From positions 1-64,000 of the forward strand of contig CAJKLD010000003.1 in the NCBI GenBank assembly GCA_905200645.1: DNA of 64,000 bases. The letters are read 5' to 3'. The position numbers were made by a program, and so were the translations under genes. Source of the DNA: an uncultured Phascolarctobacterium sp. Lineage in GTDB: Bacteria; Bacillota; Negativicutes; Acidaminococcales; Acidaminococcaceae. Shown one piece after another: positions 15,263-22,240 of the stretch (position 1 is the first letter of the stretch; each line of letters starts with the position of its first letter). The notes below the pieces were generated by a model. That model was not told the DNA's origin and did not search any database. It saw only the letters and a program-made list of their open reading frames with translations.

Positions 15263-16909
15263 TGCTAAAGTAGATAATACATCTTTTTCCAAAGAAATAT
15301 CGTTAGTATTGATATTTAGATGTGCTTTTTTAGCAAATTCCTTTACAATGGAATTATATTCCGTGTCAGTTTTGACTTTTTTGTTATCCCATAACTTAGC
15401 TTGTAATATGCTTTGATTTTGAATTTCTAGCAGGACTTTTGCCTTTCCTTTGTCGTCAGAAATCAATACAAGCTGCAAGTTATCATTGATACGTTTTTTA
15501 TAACTAGCGGCACAGTTTTTTAAATCTATGCCTGCTTTTAAAACCTGACTATATTTAGTAAGTACCTTGCATGTGCTGTTACGCAACTGCATATCCAGCC
15601 TGCGTAAAATAGCCTCTGGAATTTTATAGTTAATTTCATTAGAATTTTGTGATGCTACAAGCGGACTTAGGTAGTTATGTAAGTCTTTGAAATGTGGTTT
15701 TTCATTTTCAAATTTTATAAGGTTTTCTTTGCTAAGCAGTTTGAATAGATTGACAGTATCTTCTAGGTTCCGCATATTGCCGTTTATAACATCACTTAAA
15801 TGCTTTTGCGGATAATATTTGGCAAGGTATTTATAGTATCCGCAAATGGCAGGTACATTATTATGGTTTTGCAGGAGATATGGTATTAAATTAGCAGTAA
15901 ATATATCATTACCAATAGAATATGCATTACTAAGAGGATAGACGTTAGCATAGCCTATATGTTTTCTTACAAGGCGGTTGTTGGGTAAGGAAAATGTGGT
16001 TAAGAAAGCGTCGAGATAGGAAAAGCCTTGCTGTAGCAAATTGGATAATTCGAGTTCTTTCTTTTCCAAACTCGGTAAATGCAACCTTTGAAGGTCATAT
16101 TTCACATGGTGCCCTGCTGATTTATATATTTCGTAGGTTTCATTTTCATCCCAAAAACGGATTTTACGAGCGAGGTATAAGAGGTTGCGTTCTAGCATTT
16201 CTGACTTAGCAACATTAAAGAATAGCTTACGTTTGCTATATCCCTGCTCATTCATTTTGTTGGTAAGGTAATCTCTCATATAAGCTATTAGTTCTGACAT
16301 TTTTTTACCTTTTCTGTCCTGCGCTGAATAGGGTATATATTTTAGAATAGATGATAGAGGATTCAATAAATCAGCATAAAAGCCTATTTCGCGAGATTCT
16401 GCCGTATTGTTTACCATTTTTTTCCAAACAACTTTTTTGTCGTTATAGTAAAAGTTAAATTGTTCTGTAACTGAATTTTTTCCGCTAAAATCATTGTATA
16501 CATCATTGCCTAAAATAATTGCTTCATAAATAAATTGTAATCTCAGACAATTTTTTAATTCAAGAAGTGTTGCTCTTGCATATAACGGCAATGTAGCTTG
16601 TGCATTATCTGCTATCAAGATATTGTTAATACTATGCACATGACCGCAGGAAGGACAAGTAATTGACCTATTTTTCTGCGCATTAAAAATAGCCCCGGGA
16701 ATAACCATAAGAACATCACAAGCTCTGCAATAGCAGTTGGTAATACTTTGGATGTGCCATCTGCGCTTTTGATTATTAGCTGTGTCAGCCATTGTAAGAT
16801 ACATTGTCGGTGTGTTAGGAGCAAGACTATGTTTTAAGAATTTACCATAGTAACTTGCCATAGCAAAAATGCTTTTATTAAAAAAATTCAGTTCCATAAG
16901 CTTTTTCAT
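15257..16909 (-). CDS. PcfJ-like protein
   Basis: 550 residues. Near the N-terminus a zinc-ribbon-like C-x2-C pair set (YCRACD and CPSCGHVH). The C-terminal region (LKAGIDLKNCAASYKKRINDN, LVLISDDKGKAKVLLEIQNQ, ILQAKLWDNKKV) matches the PcfJ family, named from the Enterococcus plasmid pCF10 and frequent on mobile elements of Firmicutes. Biochemical role is unknown. Its ATG overlaps the upstream stop (ATGA), so it is coupled to the gene at 16906-17292. Confidence 0.75.
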   Translation of the reverse strand: MKKLMELNFFNKSIFAMASYYGKFLKHSLAPNTPTMYLTMADTANNQKRRWHIQSITNCYCRACDVLMVIPGAIFNAQKNRSITCPSCGHVHSINNILIADNAQATLPLYARATLLELKNCLRLQFIYEAIILGNDVYNDFSGKNSVTEQFNFYYNDKKVVWKKMVNNTAESREIGFYADLLNPLSSILKYIPYSAQDRKGKKMSELIAYMRDYLTNKMNEQGYSKRKLFFNVAKSEMLERNLLYLARKIRFWDENETYEIYKSAGHHVKYDLQRLHLPSLEKKELELSNLLQQGFSYLDAFLTTFSLPNNRLVRKHIGYANVYPLSNAYSIGNDIFTANLIPYLLQNHNNVPAICGYYKYLAKYYPQKHLSDVINGNMRNLEDTVNLFKLLSKENLIKFENEKPHFKDLHNYLSPLVASQNSNEINYKIPEAILRRLDMQLRNSTCKVLTKYSQVLKAGIDLKNCAASYKKRINDNLQLVLISDDKGKAKVLLEIQNQSILQAKLWDNKKVKTDTEYNSIVKEFAKKAHLNINTNDISLEKDVLSTLAV

Positions 16910-17292
16910 TCGTATTCACCGTCCAATGTATCAAATAAGCCAACTTCTATACTGTCAGCCGAAGCGGATTGTTGAGGTTGCTGTAGATTGAGAGCAGTAA
17001 CGGGCTTTTGCTGTTGTGCTTTCATCTTGTAGGCCTGTTCTCTAGTACGTCTTTCTTGTTCAGCTTTGGCTTTTTCTTCCTGTATCAGCGAGGATTCATG
17101 CTTTAAGAGTAAACGATTGGCAACGTCTAAGCTTTTACGTTGCGTGTCAATAAATGCTTTTAAGACGATAGTCTTTTCCGCAGGCTCATTATTTTTTAGT
17201 GCTTGTTCGCGGTCGTATTTAATTAGAAATTCCAAACTATCCAAAGCTTTGCTTTGAAATGATAAAAATTGTTTTATTTCACTAATATTCAT
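16906..17292 (-). CDS. Hypothetical helical protein upstream of PcfJ-like gene
   Basis: 128 residues starting MNISEIKQFLSFQSKALDS, highly charged and helical, with a Gln-rich stretch (MKAQQQKPVTALNLQQPQQS) and an acidic end. AAGGTGG lies about 6 bases before the ATG. First gene after palindromic element C. Not recognised; tight coupling suggests a partner of the PcfJ-like protein. Confidence 0.55.
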   Translation of the reverse strand: MNISEIKQFLSFQSKALDSLEFLIKYDREQALKNNEPAEKTIVLKAFIDTQRKSLDVANRLLLKHESSLIQEEKAKAEQERRTREQAYKMKAQQQKPVTALNLQQPQQSASADSIEVGLFDTLDGEYE

Positions 17293-17311
17293 AAATGCCA
17301 CCTTATGCGAT

Positions 17312-17493
17312 AATTTATTTTGCTTTACGCACATATAAAAAAAGCCTAGTCTGTGGCTTATGCAAGGACTTGCCGCTTGCGGTGCGAAGCATCCTTGTTA
17401 TACGCCACAGACTAGGCTTATAATATGTGCGTGTAAAGCAGTGATTTTATAGTTTGCCTGTTTGTATTATGTTTTTTTGTGCCGTAGGCGCTG
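17312..17493 (-). promoter_or_regulatory. Long palindromic element C, candidate single-strand promoter
   Basis: Outer stem TGCTTTA (17321-17327) and CGCACATAT with ATATGTGCG, again with two extra bases on the 3' side as in element A. The inner stem is a wholly different perfect 16 bp (AAGCCTAGTCTGTGGC with its complement), then CAAGGA/TCCTTG and tip CCGC/GCGG. Satellite hairpin GTGCCGTAGGCGC at 17479-17491 has a T-G pair on the + strand that would be A-C on the other. On the - strand TTGCAT sits where A, B and D have TTGCCT or TTGCTT. Confidence 0.7.
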
Positions 17494-17534
17494 TTTTGAT
17501 TTTATAATCAAAATGTAGTGGTATACGTCAAGTA

Positions 17535-17563
17535 TTGACTATTTTTAGCTTAAAGCTTATAAT
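17535..17563 (+). promoter_or_regulatory. Promoter of antitoxin RNA
   Basis: TTGACT (17535-17540), 17-base spacer, TATAAT (17558-17563) on the + strand, with no open reading frame of its own downstream before the terminator at 17628-17651. Confidence 0.75.
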
Positions 17564-17569
17564 GAATAA

Positions 17570-17652
17570 AGAGATAGCCGATTGTGGAAGGTCGGCTCTC
17601 CCCAAAAGTTAAAAGTTTGATGGAAGGCCGCCTAACCGTTAGGCGGTTTTTC
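17570..17652 (+). ncRNA. Predicted antitoxin RNA of the holin-like toxin
   Basis: The transcript from the promoter at 17535 would run about 80 bases to the hairpin CCGCCTAAC/GTTAGGCGG followed by TTTTT. It converges on the toxin gene and shares its terminator region, as in the Fst/par type I systems. Its 5' end (GAGATAGCCGAT) resembles the 5' end of the toxin mRNA (GAGATAGTCGAT) read from the other side. Confidence 0.55.
17628..17651. terminator. Shared terminator of toxin and antitoxin RNA
   Basis: GC-rich palindrome CCGCCTAACCGTTAGGCGG followed by TTTTT on the + strand and preceded by A residues for the - strand transcript. Confidence 0.75.
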
Positions 17653-17663
17653 TCATTTCTGCG

Positions 17664-17744
17664 TTATTTACGACGGAACGAGAGAATGAAAACTATTAAA
17701 CCTGCAAAATTTATCATAAGAGATAATGCTTCAAAGGTTGTCAT
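17664..17744 (-). CDS. Holin-like type I toxin peptide
   Basis: A 26-residue peptide, MTTFEALSLMINFAGLIVF then ILSFRRK. It fits the putative holin-like toxin family (Hol_Tox; start M-x-x-F/Y-E-x-L-x-L-M, one membrane helix, basic end) of Firmicutes. AGGGGGTGA lies about 5 bases before the ATG. On the - strand a TATAAT lies near 17805, so the mRNA has a leader of about 50 bases that contains a CCTACTCCC/GGGAGTAGG hairpin able to hide the ribosome binding site. Such peptides depolarise membranes when the antitoxin RNA is lost. Confidence 0.75.
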   Translation of the reverse strand: MTTFEALSLMINFAGLIVFILSFRRK

Positions 17745-17873
17745 AGCAAATCACCCCCTACTCTTAGGGAGTAGGAAAACCGACATCGACTATCTCATAA
17801 ATGTCATTATAGCATACAGTTGATGGATTGAAAAGATTGATGTTTGTTACAAGGATAATAAGAGAAGATAAAA

Positions 17874-18134
17874 TTATTTGCTATATCGTTCGTTGGCTTG
17901 TACTACAGCGCGGATTAGATATTCTGCCAGGCTGATGCCTTCATTGAAGGCGTTAATTTTAGCTTGCCTATGCACTTCCGGCGGGAAAGGAACGTTATAC
18001 ATTTTTACTGCTTTTTTATCTGCAGAAGCGTATGCTTTGCCGGTATTAGCCGCAGGCGGTTTATCTCCGCTAAGGAATTTATCCATAATATTTTCTGAAA
18101 TTTTGGGATTGGATGGAATTGTCATTTTGTTCAT
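17874..18134 (-). CDS. Ribbon-helix-helix partner of ParA
   Basis: 86 residues: a disordered basic N-terminus, then a ribbon-helix-helix segment (MYNVPFPPEVHRQAKINAFNEG, ISLAEYLIRAVVQ). GAGG lies 8 bases before the ATG. It follows the ParA gene by 10 bases, the layout of type Ib partition modules in which a small RHH protein binds the centromere and stimulates the ATPase. The centromere is not identified; the dispersed TATAGACTTATAT motif is a candidate. Confidence 0.7.
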   Translation of the reverse strand: MNKMTIPSNPKISENIMDKFLSGDKPPAANTGKAYASADKKAVKMYNVPFPPEVHRQAKINAFNEGISLAEYLIRAVVQANERYSK

Positions 18135-18144
18135 TTTACTTGCC

Positions 18145-18816
18145 TCATTTCAAAATATATAAAATTTCGTTTACTAAATCGTTAAGTTCCATAGCTGCTT
18201 TTTCTGTATGGCGTTTGATATCTGCATACTCCATAACGTTCATACCATAGCATAAAGATTCTTTGTAGGCGACGCGGTTAAGAATTTTAGTTTGCATAAC
18301 CTTTACCTGATATTTTTCGCAGGCTTTATCAATAGATTCTTTAATACCTTTGGCCATATTTTGTTTAGGATCATATTCGTTGAGAAGCAGGTAGGTATTT
18401 TCAATAGTAAAATAGCTACGCCATTCTTCGAGTGTGCCAAGAACATCATCTGTTACCCAATAATCAAGTCCGCTGGCCTTGAGGGGGATAAGTAGCATAC
18501 CGAAAGTTGCACAGGCTACAGATGCCCTGGTCAATTCATTGTCGCCGGCTCCTGCATCAATAACAATAAAATCGAAGTTGGAATAGTTCTGAATATCTTT
18601 GAATAATGATTTCGCTTTCATAGTCACGGCACTTACCGTGGCCAAATCATTATTGCTGTTACGAATTTCAATTACTTTAAGAGATGAGTTTTGTTTTGCA
18701 TCCATATCGATAAGCAGCACATTATATCCAAGCATTGCTAATCTAGTTGCAACATTGGTACTAATAGTCGTTTTACCTGTACCGCCTTTAGTATTTACTA
18801 CGCTTATTACTTTCAT
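18145..18816 (-). CDS. parA: ParA-family partition ATPase
   Basis: 223 residues with the deviant Walker A KGGTGKTT near the N-terminus, the A' motif LLIDMDAKQNSS and FIVIDAGAGDNE as Walker B. It lacks an N-terminal helix-turn-helix, so it is a small type Ib ParA. AAGGAGGAG precedes the ATG. A partition module in an ICE suggests that the element passes through a replicating circular stage, consistent with the origin at 25.1-25.4 kb. Confidence 0.85.
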   Translation of the reverse strand: MKVISVVNTKGGTGKTTISTNVATRLAMLGYNVLLIDMDAKQNSSLKVIEIRNSNNDLATVSAVTMKAKSLFKDIQNYSNFDFIVIDAGAGDNELTRASVACATFGMLLIPLKASGLDYWVTDDVLGTLEEWRSYFTIENTYLLLNEYDPKQNMAKGIKESIDKACEKYQVKVMQTKILNRVAYKESLCYGMNVMEYADIKRHTEKAAMELNDLVNEILYILK

Positions 18817-18830
18817 GTTTAAGCTCCTCC

Positions 18831-20081
18831 TTAATTTGTAACAGAATTATAAAAATCAATGACTTTATTAGAAGTCATAAGCCACCGAGGATTAATAAAA
18901 CGATTTTTGATATATAGTCCTTTGCAGTTGCAGGCGCGTGATAAAGCAACATATAACTGCCCTGCGCAAAAACAGTATGGATTAAGATTTACTTTTTCAA
19001 AGGTTTGTCCTTGGCTTTTATGGATAGTGATAGCATAAGCAAGTTTAAGTGGTATTTGCGTATAGCTGCCAATGATATGCTTCACTAGCTTTCCGTCCTT
19101 TACATCGTATTCGATGATATCCCAGGTATAGGGTAGTATTAAAATCTTTATTCCGTTATCAATCTGTACTACTACACCATCATCAGAAAAATCTGTTACG
19201 TATCCCATAGTGCCGTTTTTATAGTAGCCTTCAGAATTGTTTGTCAAGGTCATTACTCTGGCACCTACTTTAAGATAAATCTCATCATCGACTATCTTGT
19301 CGTTAGCAGATACTTTGCCGAAAATTTCTGCAGCAAAATAATGTTCTTCTGATCCGAGCTTTTCTAGATTAGTATTGTTGATAGCAGCAGCTTCGCCGTT
19401 AGTGCTGCAAATATAAATAGCATCATCAAGAGGTTTTGTAGCACATAATTTATTTAACAATGTCAATGAGTGCGTACATCCGCTGCGAATATCATTAAGA
19501 CTTTTGATAAAAGCTGGCTCGGATTGTCTGATAACGTCTGTTAATACGATGTTTTTAAAATTCATTTTTTGCCATTCAGGGGCTTTAAAGGCAAAGCCTT
19601 CTTGAATATTTTGGTTCCAAAGTTTTTCTAAGACATCACGCTGATAATCAGTGAGTACAGGCGGTAATTGGAAAAAATCACCAACAACAATTAGCTGCTT
19701 AGGCCTTTTTGTTAGTGAATAAGCCTTTTCAACCACTTTCGCAATATAACTGAATACATCGAAACGCACCATAGATATTTCATCGATGATGATAATGTCC
19801 GCATCTTTTACGGCAGCTGTTATTTTAGAAATACGGTTATGTGGCCCTATTGGATCTAACGGAACCTTAAACGCTCTATGAATAGTACTGCCGCCGATAT
19901 TAAGTGCTGCGATACCGGTAGGAGCCGTAACCATAACATTCTTTTTTTCATTTTGAGCGTAAGCTATAAAAGCTTTTATCAAATAGCTTTTGCCTGTACC
20001 GGCATAACCAGTTAGAAAAACGTTTTGACCATCTGCCATGGCTTCAAACGCTTGTGTTTGTTCTGGGGTTAAAGTTGGCAT
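18831..20081 (-). CDS. Pif1/RecD2-like superfamily 1 helicase
   Basis: 416 residues. Walker A GYAGTGKSYLI, motif TAPTGIAALNIGG, Walker B DIIIIDEISMV, motif VVGDFFQLPPV, and the C-terminal YAITIHKSQGQTFEKV and YVALSRA motifs define a 5'-3' helicase of the Pif1 type. ATG 20081 was preferred to 20090 because AGGAG abuts the latter. It is 12 bases downstream of the S6-like gene and 15 bases upstream of parA. It may unwind the element during replication or remove protein blocks. Confidence 0.85.
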   Translation of the reverse strand: MPTLTPEQTQAFEAMADGQNVFLTGYAGTGKSYLIKAFIAYAQNEKKNVMVTAPTGIAALNIGGSTIHRAFKVPLDPIGPHNRISKITAAVKDADIIIIDEISMVRFDVFSYIAKVVEKAYSLTKRPKQLIVVGDFFQLPPVLTDYQRDVLEKLWNQNIQEGFAFKAPEWQKMNFKNIVLTDVIRQSEPAFIKSLNDIRSGCTHSLTLLNKLCATKPLDDAIYICSTNGEAAAINNTNLEKLGSEEHYFAAEIFGKVSANDKIVDDEIYLKVGARVMTLTNNSEGYYKNGTMGYVTDFSDDGVVVQIDNGIKILILPYTWDIIEYDVKDGKLVKHIIGSYTQIPLKLAYAITIHKSQGQTFEKVNLNPYCFCAGQLYVALSRACNCKGLYIKNRFINPRWLMTSNKVIDFYNSVTN

Positions 20082-20093
20082 ATTGTTCATCTC

Positions 20094-20363
20094 CTATAAT
20101 AAGGTTAGTGATTCAATGGCAAAAAAGGTTTTCAAGCTTTTATTTGTACTAAGTACATGCTTAAACTTTTTTGCCGTTTCTTCCGGAGCGTTAAAGTTTA
20201 TCAATACATAATTCCCGTTAGCATACGATAAATGACGTTTTTCCCAGCATTCGGTTTCTACAATTTCGCCATTATTATCAGTTATAAATTTTTCAATACT
20301 TTTGATTGTAGTTTTAGTTTTTTCTATATCCGTTATGAGGAACATAACTTCATAGTTTTTCAT
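20094..20363 (-). CDS. Ribosomal protein S6 paralogue
   Basis: 89 residues with the bS6 pattern: MKNYEVMFLIT, GEIVETECWEKRHLSYA, GNYVLINFNAP, and a C-terminal SLKTFFAIESL strand. GGAGGTG lies 7 bases before the ATG. Chromosomal rpsF normally sits with ssb and rpsR; here a diverged copy sits with mobile-element genes. It may have been taken up with ssb and reused for RNA binding or regulation. True ribosomal use is doubtful since the S18-contacting regions differ, but this cannot be settled by reading. Confidence 0.7.
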   Translation of the reverse strand: MKNYEVMFLITDIEKTKTTIKSIEKFITDNNGEIVETECWEKRHLSYANGNYVLINFNAPEETAKKFKHVLSTNKSLKTFFAIESLTLL

Positions 20364-20470
20364 AATTAACACCTCCATAACTTATATATTTTATATATCT
20401 CATATAAACGTATGGGTTTATATATTTAATATGAATTATGCTTTTGTTGCTGAAAGAGCAAGTGATTATT

Positions 20471-20630
20471 TTTGTGATGCTTTCCGCACATATTATGATA
20501 TTGCGAATAGGCAGCAGGCAAAGATGCGTAGCACCTGCTTGCAGGTTGCATTGCCTGCTGCCGTAATGAGTAATTAAAATATGTGGCGGGCAAGCATTTA
20601 CAAAAAAATTTATGTCGCAGGCATTGTTTT
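20471..20630 (-). promoter_or_regulatory. Long palindromic element D, candidate single-strand promoter
   Basis: Outer stem TGCTT/AAGCA (20478-20482, 20592-20596), CACATATT with AATATGTG, inner 12-bp stem GGCAGCAGGCAA with its complement, tip ACCTGC/GCAGGT. ATTGC pairs with GTAAT through a G-T wobble on the + strand only; satellite hairpin ATGTC-GCA-GGCAT (20612-20624) also has a + strand wobble. On the - strand TTGCCT (20516-20521) and CATAAT (20492-20497) are 18 bases apart. It precedes the S6-like, Pif1, ParA, RHH operon. Confidence 0.7.
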
Positions 20631-20736
20631 AATGGCTTTAAGCAAGCTTATATGTTTATATAAAATGTATAGGCTTATATTAGTTATACAGTCTATATGG
20701 TTTATATAATAGTAGCTTAAAATATAAATTATACAG

Positions 20737-20793
20737 TTTATACAAATATATAAGTTCATATATGTTATATATGAACTTATATATTTGTATAAG
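20737..20793. repeat. Long AT-only hairpin
   Basis: Bases 20738-20763 and 20767-20792 form a near-perfect 26-bp inverted repeat of almost pure A/T (core TATAAGTTCATATA) with a 3-base loop. It adjoins the terminator at 20791. The preceding 20640-20735 carries more copies of the TATAGGCTTATAT motif. It may extrude as a cruciform. Confidence 0.7.
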
Positions 20794-20816
20794 GCGTTGC
20801 GTGTGGCAACGCCTTT
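20791..20816 (-). terminator. Terminator of the ArdC operon
   Basis: Stem AAGGCGTTGC/GCAACGCCTT just beyond the stop of the - strand gene at 20820. Confidence 0.75.
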
Positions 20817-20819
20817 AGG

Positions 20820-21089
20820 TTAATTACAAGTAATATTAAGCTCGCGGCAGTAGTTATTGCCTTTAGCTACTGCTTTTCTTTCGTTATGTAGCTTTTTCTT
20901 GATACATTCTTTATCTTTGAAGAAAGCTGTTACTTCTTCTACATTACGCTTTTTCATAACACATAAAGAATTTTCATATATTGAAAATTCACCGGTAACG
21001 ATATTATAGATAATTCGATAGTTGTCATAATCAACTACTCTTTTATTTAGAATGTCGTTTTCTAATCTTTTTCGCTGTTCATCATTCAT
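20820..21089 (-). CDS. Hypothetical protein downstream of ardC
   Basis: 89 residues, charged, not recognised. The middle (YDNYRIIYNIVTGEFSIYENS) could form a small beta sheet. AAGGAG precedes the ATG and the gene follows the ArdC-like gene by 10 bases, so it belongs to the antirestriction transcript. Confidence 0.5.
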   Translation of the reverse strand: MNDEQRKRLENDILNKRVVDYDNYRIIYNIVTGEFSIYENSLCVMKKRNVEEVTAFFKDKECIKKKLHNERKAVAKGNNYCRELNITCN

Positions 21090-21099
21090 AGATAGCTCC

Positions 21100-22125
21100 T
21101 TATCTGCTTAACTCATTAGAGGCTGGTGGAGTAAGGCTGTTGAGTATCAGCTTGCGTTTCGGAATAACAATAGCCTTTTGCGGTTCAATGGATTTATCAG
21201 CTTCAATATTTTTAGATAAATCAGCTTCATGGTTTTTCAGATATTCTTTTTCACGTTCAAAAAGAAACTCACAAATAGCATCAGCATCCTTAGCAGCGCG
21301 AAAAATTTCTGCTGGATCTTTCTTTAAAGATTTAATCCAGCTGCCGACGTAAGCTGCATGTTGTTCGTTGGCTGCTGCATTTGCTATGCCCAGCTCGGAG
21401 CAAATCATATAACTGGCAATTTCAGCACGCAGTTCTTCTTTTGCATAATCTTCACTAGCGAATTTATTGATTATATCGCGGTTAAGACGGCTTTCGTGTC
21501 CGGTAGAATGCCCCAATTCGTGCAGTACGGTACTGTAATAAGCTTCACTGTCCAGAAAGCTGCTTTTGGGCGTTAGATGAATTTCATCTAGTTTAGGTAT
21601 ATAAAAATTCCTGTCGGCTTGGTCATGATATACCGGTACGCCGACCGCTTTAATCATGATTTCAGCACGTTCTAAAGCAGTCCATTTCTGTTCCGGTAGT
21701 TTCAGTTCCGGTAGTCCGTCACACTGTGTTGCGTTAAATACCGTGCTACGAAAAGGTACAGGGTGATCAAGCAGCTTTTCAACTTCGTTACCATCTTCGT
21801 CCTTTTCTTTTTTGGTAAATTTCCAGTAAGTAACCACTGTGCCTTTTTCACCTTTTTTAACGTGACCACCTTGTTGAGCAATTTGGTTAAATGTCATCCA
21901 ACGTGGATCTTCGTATTTACGTTCCATACCGATATACATAAGGCGCAATGCGTTCATGCCATGATAGCGGCGGTTAGAAACACCGTTATGTGGAATCATC
22001 GACATGTTAGCTGTCCAAGGTTTTTGCCATGGAGCTGTACCTTTTTCCAGCATATCAATAATCTCCTGTGCTACAAGCTTGTGATAATCCGCTTGCTTTT
22101 CAAGATTATTCTTCGTAGTCGTCAT
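21100..22125 (-). CDS. ardC: ArdC-like antirestriction protein
   Basis: 341 residues. The N-terminal ssDNA-binding domain (GTAPWQKPWTA, GVSNRRYHGMNALRLM, WMTFNQIAQQGGHVKKGEKG) is followed by a zincin-type metallopeptidase with H202-E-L-G-H206 and the downstream acidic helix YAKEELRAEIAS. ArdC proteins shield incoming DNA from restriction. AGGAGGC lies 9 bases before ATG 22125. It overlaps a 39-codon gene upstream and lies next to a larger paralogue, in a run of early-entry genes. Confidence 0.88.
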   Translation of the reverse strand: MTTTKNNLEKQADYHKLVAQEIIDMLEKGTAPWQKPWTANMSMIPHNGVSNRRYHGMNALRLMYIGMERKYEDPRWMTFNQIAQQGGHVKKGEKGTVVTYWKFTKKEKDEDGNEVEKLLDHPVPFRSTVFNATQCDGLPELKLPEQKWTALERAEIMIKAVGVPVYHDQADRNFYIPKLDEIHLTPKSSFLDSEAYYSTVLHELGHSTGHESRLNRDIINKFASEDYAKEELRAEIASYMICSELGIANAAANEQHAAYVGSWIKSLKKDPAEIFRAAKDADAICEFLFEREKEYLKNHEADLSKNIEADKSIEPQKAIVIPKRKLILNSLTPPASNELSR

Positions 22126-22225
22126 CGACAGATGCCTCCTTTGCTTCTTCTTCCGTTAAAGCATCTTCTTCAAATGCTGCATAAGTGTAAATCCATGCTT
22201 CACGTTCGGCTGTAGTAATACTCAT
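22106..22225 (-). CDS. Small acidic protein overlapping ardC start
   Basis: 39 residues, MSITTAEREAWIYTYAAFEE then a very acidic end (EEEAKEASVDDDYEE). AAGGAGGC lies 6 to 7 bases before its ATG, as strong as for neighbouring genes, and its last 20 bases overlap the ArdC start, which suggests translational coupling. Its high charge resembles DNA-mimic antirestriction peptides, but it is short and this is only a suggestion. Confidence 0.6.
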   Translation of the reverse strand: MSITTAEREAWIYTYAAFEEDALTEEEAKEASVDDDYEE

Positions 22226-22240
22226 AAGTTTGCCTCCTTG

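Noticed and set aside
17584..17823. 79-codon + strand frame over the toxin region
   Set aside because: It runs across the shared terminator and antisense to the holin-like toxin, with a start that lacks a ribosome binding site; the short RNA and the - strand 26-codon gene explain the region better.
14034..20630. Reading the four palindromes as MITEs or another transposon remnant
   Set aside because: No target-site duplications, inner parts differ fully while remaining paired, and every copy is fixed just upstream of a gene start in one orientation.
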